Source of the DNA: Novosphingobium sp. KA1 | Lineage (GTDB): Bacteria > Pseudomonadota > Alphaproteobacteria > Sphingomonadales > Sphingomonadaceae | Length of the DNA: 64,000 bases | Direction of reading: 5' to 3' | Assembly: GCF_017309955.1 (NCBI RefSeq) | Contig: NZ_CP021249.1 | Location: forward strand, 124,001-188,000 | In this document: positions 61,832 to 64,000 of the stretch, piece after piece | How positions within the stretch are numbered: the first letter of the stretch is position 1 | Layout of the letters: each line of letters starts with the position of its first letter | Position numbers and translations under genes: made by a program | The notes under the pieces: model-generated | Told to the model about the DNA's origin: nothing | What the model saw: only the letters and a program-made list of their open reading frames with translations | Databases searched by the model: none

Positions 61832-62431
61832 CTCGTGGCACCGGGTCGAGAAATACGCCTCGATCGAATGGAACGCGTTTGGCGACGGCAAGGTGACTGT
61901 GTCGGTGCTCGGCGTGTAATGCGCACTGTCGCCGCCGTGGACGACGCGGATCGGGATCGCATCGAGGAAGGCCTGAACCTCGGCAGAGAGTTCGCCGATC
62001 GACTTGGGGTCCAGCGGCTCGGGGTAGTAGTGCGCCGGCAGCCCCTCGATCTGCGAGGCGTTAAAGACGTGGTTCCACTTCATGAACCGGATCGTCTTTT
62101 CGCTCTTTTCACCGGTCTCGCGATCGGTGTCGGTCTTGCGCGCCGAGCTGTAGAACACGCTGAACGAGCCGCTCTCGCCCTTGCGGACATGGGCGCCGAG
62201 TTCGAGCGCCTGACGGAAGGTCATCCAGTAGGGGCTGGCGTAGCCCCGGCTCTCGGCGACCGCCCAGAGGAAGAAGGTGTTGATCCCCGAATAGGGGACC
62301 CCGTTGTGGCGCAGCGGCCGCGTGCTGGTCGCGGTCCAGGGCTTGAGCCACGGGGCCGTGCCGGCGGCGATCTTCTCGAGGATCAGGTCGGTGATGACCT
62401 GCGCGACGTCGGGCTTGGGGTGACGGGTCAC
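61832..62431 (-). pseudogene. ardC: ardC N-terminal fragment
   Basis: N-terminal two thirds of the resident ArdC gene: VTDLILEKIAAGTAPWLKPW-like start, PYSGINTFFLWAVAESRGYASPYWMTFRQALELGAHVRKGE, then PNAFHSIEAYFSTRCHE, where homology stops at the zinc motif. The open frame runs on into the island to 61721 with unrelated residues (VCNIASVLV...). It starts with GTG overlapping the stop of the GHKL gene (GTGA). Joined to 52424-52742 it gives about 305 residues, the normal ArdC length. Confidence 0.9.
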
Positions 62432-64000
62432 TGGACGGGGCCCTCCTGGGCAGGATCGAGCGAGAGGTCGGAGGCGGCGTTCGACCAGGAGAGGCGCAGC
62501 GTGCGCCCGTGCGGGATGCGCCAGGCGACCCGGTCGGCGAAGGCCATGCGGATGCCGGCAAGGATCGCGGCGTCCTCGCCTTCGAGGATGGCATGGGCGC
62601 GCACCGCCGCATCGTGTCGGAAGCGGGTCTCCTGGGTGTCGTAGCTGTCGGCATCTGAATCGTCGGAAGGGCTGAACACCGCATCGATGATGAGGTCGGT
62701 GAGATCGTCGGGCCCCAGCGCGGTGGTCCGGGTCAGCGCAATGTGCGCGCAGTCGGGATCACCCCAGGAATCGGCATCTTCCAGAATCGCAAAGTCGGTC
62801 TCGAGATCGAGCCGCCGGTCGTGCTGATCGGTGAGTTCGATCGTGATCGCGTCGGGGCGGACGGTAACGGCACCCTCTTCATCGGTCGGCTTGCCGCCAT
62901 CGAAGGTGAAGCGCTCGCCGGTACGGACGAAAGCCGGGAGGGCATCGTACCAGGGATAGCCGATGAAGTTGGTGATCGGCTCGTGGAAGGCGCGCGGGTC
63001 GGGGCCGCCGAGGCGGTGCATCTCGCCCCCGTTCGAGCGCCGCAGGGCACGGCCGAAGGTGACGGCATCGAAGGAGTCCGTGTCGTCATAGATCGCCGCG
63101 CCCGGCTCGAGGTCGGCAAAGCGCGGCACCTCGCGGTAGCTGTCGCGGGCGAGCGTCGGGTACCACAGCGGCAACTGCCGCGCCGCCTGCGGGAAATTGT
63201 CGTAATACAGGCTCGCCTCGAGCCAGTCCTCGAAGCTCAGGCGGTGGAACGGTTCCTCGCGGATGACCGAAAAGATCGCCTCGCGGCAGAGTGCCACGAG
63301 CCGGTCGAGCGCGGCGTTGCGGTAGATTTCCTTGCGGGCGGGCAGGACCAGGACGAGATCGGGCGCGTCGATCACGTCGACCTGCACGGACCACTGGGTG
63401 TGATGGACTTCCTTCACGACCGGGAAAGCGTGTTTGAGGGTGACCCCGTGGAAATTGAGCGTCGCCACGTGCGGCGAGTGCCGGTCGCGGAACACGCCGA
63501 TCCGGAACCCCTCCCGCTCGATGACCTTGTGCGCGTCGGCGAGGAAATCGGCGCTGGCGAGGTCCTTGCCGTTGTAACTGACGGCAAGCGGCAGAAACCG
63601 GGCCGCCGCCTCGACGCAGCGTTCGAGCTTACCGTCAGGCTGCGGATCGAACCGGAAGGCGATTGCCGTGCCGCGCGGCCCGTCGAAGGGCAGCACATCG
63701 ATGTCGGCCTCGCCGGTCCAGGCATCGCCTGTGATTGCCAGCGAGAACGCACCACCCGCGCTTTGCGAACTGACCACGGTGTCGAGGCCAGCAAGGCTGA
63801 AGAAGCCCATGCCCGCCGGGTCCTCGCGGGTTCGACACTCCTCGGACCAGTCGGACTGGCCGAGTGAGAGGAGGTCGACCGGGTCGGCGATCCCGGCGCC
63901 GTCATCGCTCACCGTGATGAGGCAGGCATCTGCCATGTGCTCGGCGGTGACGGTGATGCAGGTCGCGCCCGCGCGGCGGGCATTCTGGAAGAGTTCGTTG
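62428..64000 (-). CDS. GHKL-type ATPase protein, partial at the window edge
   Basis: An ATP-binding protein with the Bergerat (GHKL) fold: N box NELFQNARRAGA at the very right edge, SDDGAGIADP as the D-x-G-x-G box, and GMGFFSLAGL as the G2 loop. At least 520 residues are visible and the gene starts beyond 64000. The rest has a predicted second domain (LPFDGPRGTAIAFRF, then helical and beta segments) with an acidic C terminus. Hsp90, MutL, MORC and histidine kinases share this fold; the type here is unclear. It forms an operon with the resident ardC. Confidence 0.8.
   Translation of the reverse strand, partial: NELFQNARRAGATCITVTAEHMADACLITVSDDGAGIADPVDLLSLGQSDWSEECRTREDPAGMGFFSLAGLDTVVSSQSAGGAFSLAITGDAWTGEADIDVLPFDGPRGTAIAFRFDPQPDGKLERCVEAAARFLPLAVSYNGKDLASADFLADAHKVIEREGFRIGVFRDRHSPHVATLNFHGVTLKHAFPVVKEVHHTQWSVQVDVIDAPDLVLVLPARKEIYRNAALDRLVALCREAIFSVIREEPFHRLSFEDWLEASLYYDNFPQAARQLPLWYPTLARDSYREVPRFADLEPGAAIYDDTDSFDAVTFGRALRRSNGGEMHRLGGPDPRAFHEPITNFIGYPWYDALPAFVRTGERFTFDGGKPTDEEGAVTVRPDAITIELTDQHDRRLDLETDFAILEDADSWGDPDCAHIALTRTTALGPDDLTDLIIDAVFSPSDDSDADSYDTQETRFRHDAAVRAHAILEGEDAAILAGIRMAFADRVAWRIPHGRTLRLSWSNAASDLSLDPAQEGPVQ

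Larger units (their letters stand above)
52743..61838 (+). mobile_element. GInt/Tn554-like island with arsenic operon inserted in ardC
   Basis: A 9.1-kb element bounded by the direct repeat CTCGTGG (52736-52742 and 61832-61838), which is CCACGAG in the ardC frame. Deleting it joins ...STRCHE to LGHATG... in frame. Both ends carry GTGTCCT pointing inward, 16-17 bp from the core. Contents: three tandem tyrosine recombinases and a small fourth gene at the left end, a minus-strand arsenic operon, and a complete ardC at the right end. Three recombinases plus a small gene at one end is the hallmark of GInt islands and related to Tn554; assignment by architecture only. Confidence 0.85.

Noticed and set aside
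52743..61838. Interpreting the 9-kb island as a DDE transposon
   Set aside because: No DDE transposase; tyrosine recombinases and a 7-bp shared core explain the junctions better.
1..64000. CRISPR array, rRNA or tRNA genes
   Set aside because: No regularly spaced repeats and no rRNA or tRNA-like sequence noticed on reading either strand.

Overview
The window is about 64 kb of GC-rich DNA of alphaproteobacterial, most likely sphingomonad, character. That view rests on codon use, the MucR/Ros-type regulator, and a suite of small alphaproteobacterial plasmid families (DUF736, DUF1173, DUF1419, DUF2493, DUF3768, AbiE). It reads as a conjugative plasmid or integrative conjugative element rather than core chromosome: it holds a nearly complete F-type transfer region, a MobF relaxase, a coupling protein, ssb, anti-restriction genes, toxin-antitoxin loci and a nested mobile island, and no ordinary housekeeping operons.

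Layout. 1-18980 (+): tightly packed F-type type IV secretion operon, in order traK, traB, dsbC-like, traV, traC, a membrane ORF, trbI, an S26 protease (TraF type), traW, a membrane ORF, traU, trbC, traN, a winged-helix ORF, traF, traH and traG; most neighbours overlap by ATGA-type junctions. 18983-21543: small membrane ORF, PrlF/YhaV toxin-antitoxin, a DUF5818-like ORF, and an unusual sigma-region-4 protein fused to a four-helix membrane domain. 21663-27768 (-): two small ORFs, MobF relaxase, TraD coupling protein and a ribbon-helix-helix protein, followed by an AT-richer gap that is the best oriT candidate. 28243-44669: plasmid accessory genes. These include two AbiE loci whose antitoxins look intact and whose toxins are broken, a MucR regulator, ssb, a secreted nuclease, a pentapeptide-repeat protein, a frameshifted DUF1173 gene, SLOG-type proteins, SRAP and DUF736.

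44879-49412: a lower-GC island with two divergent operons. One encodes a ubiquitin-like protein, an E2-like/E1 fusion and DUF6527. The other encodes RHH, GNAT, XRE and ImmA/IrrE proteins. This is the best candidate for a poorly described system, probably defence related. 49460-52320: more plasmid hypotheticals, including a frameshifted DUF3768 gene.

52424-62431: a resident ardC anti-restriction gene is cut exactly inside its HELGH codons by a 9.1-kb island (about 52743-61838). The island carries three tandem tyrosine recombinases plus a small fourth gene (GInt/Tn554-like), an arsenic operon (arsH, arsC, aquaporin, phosphatase-type arsC, arsR) and a second, complete ardC. Both junctions share CTCGTGG, and removing the island restores the reading frame. 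62428-64000: GHKL ATPase gene running off the right edge.

How the parts fit: the tra genes build the pilus and channel, the relaxase and TraD process and deliver DNA, and SSB and ArdC would help incoming DNA establish itself. PrlF/YhaV stabilises the element, and the Ubl island and arsenic island are passengers. Three genes carry one-base frameshifts, two of them in C/G homopolymers, so either gene decay or base-calling error must be considered. Family names come from recognition of motifs and remembered families, not from database searches.
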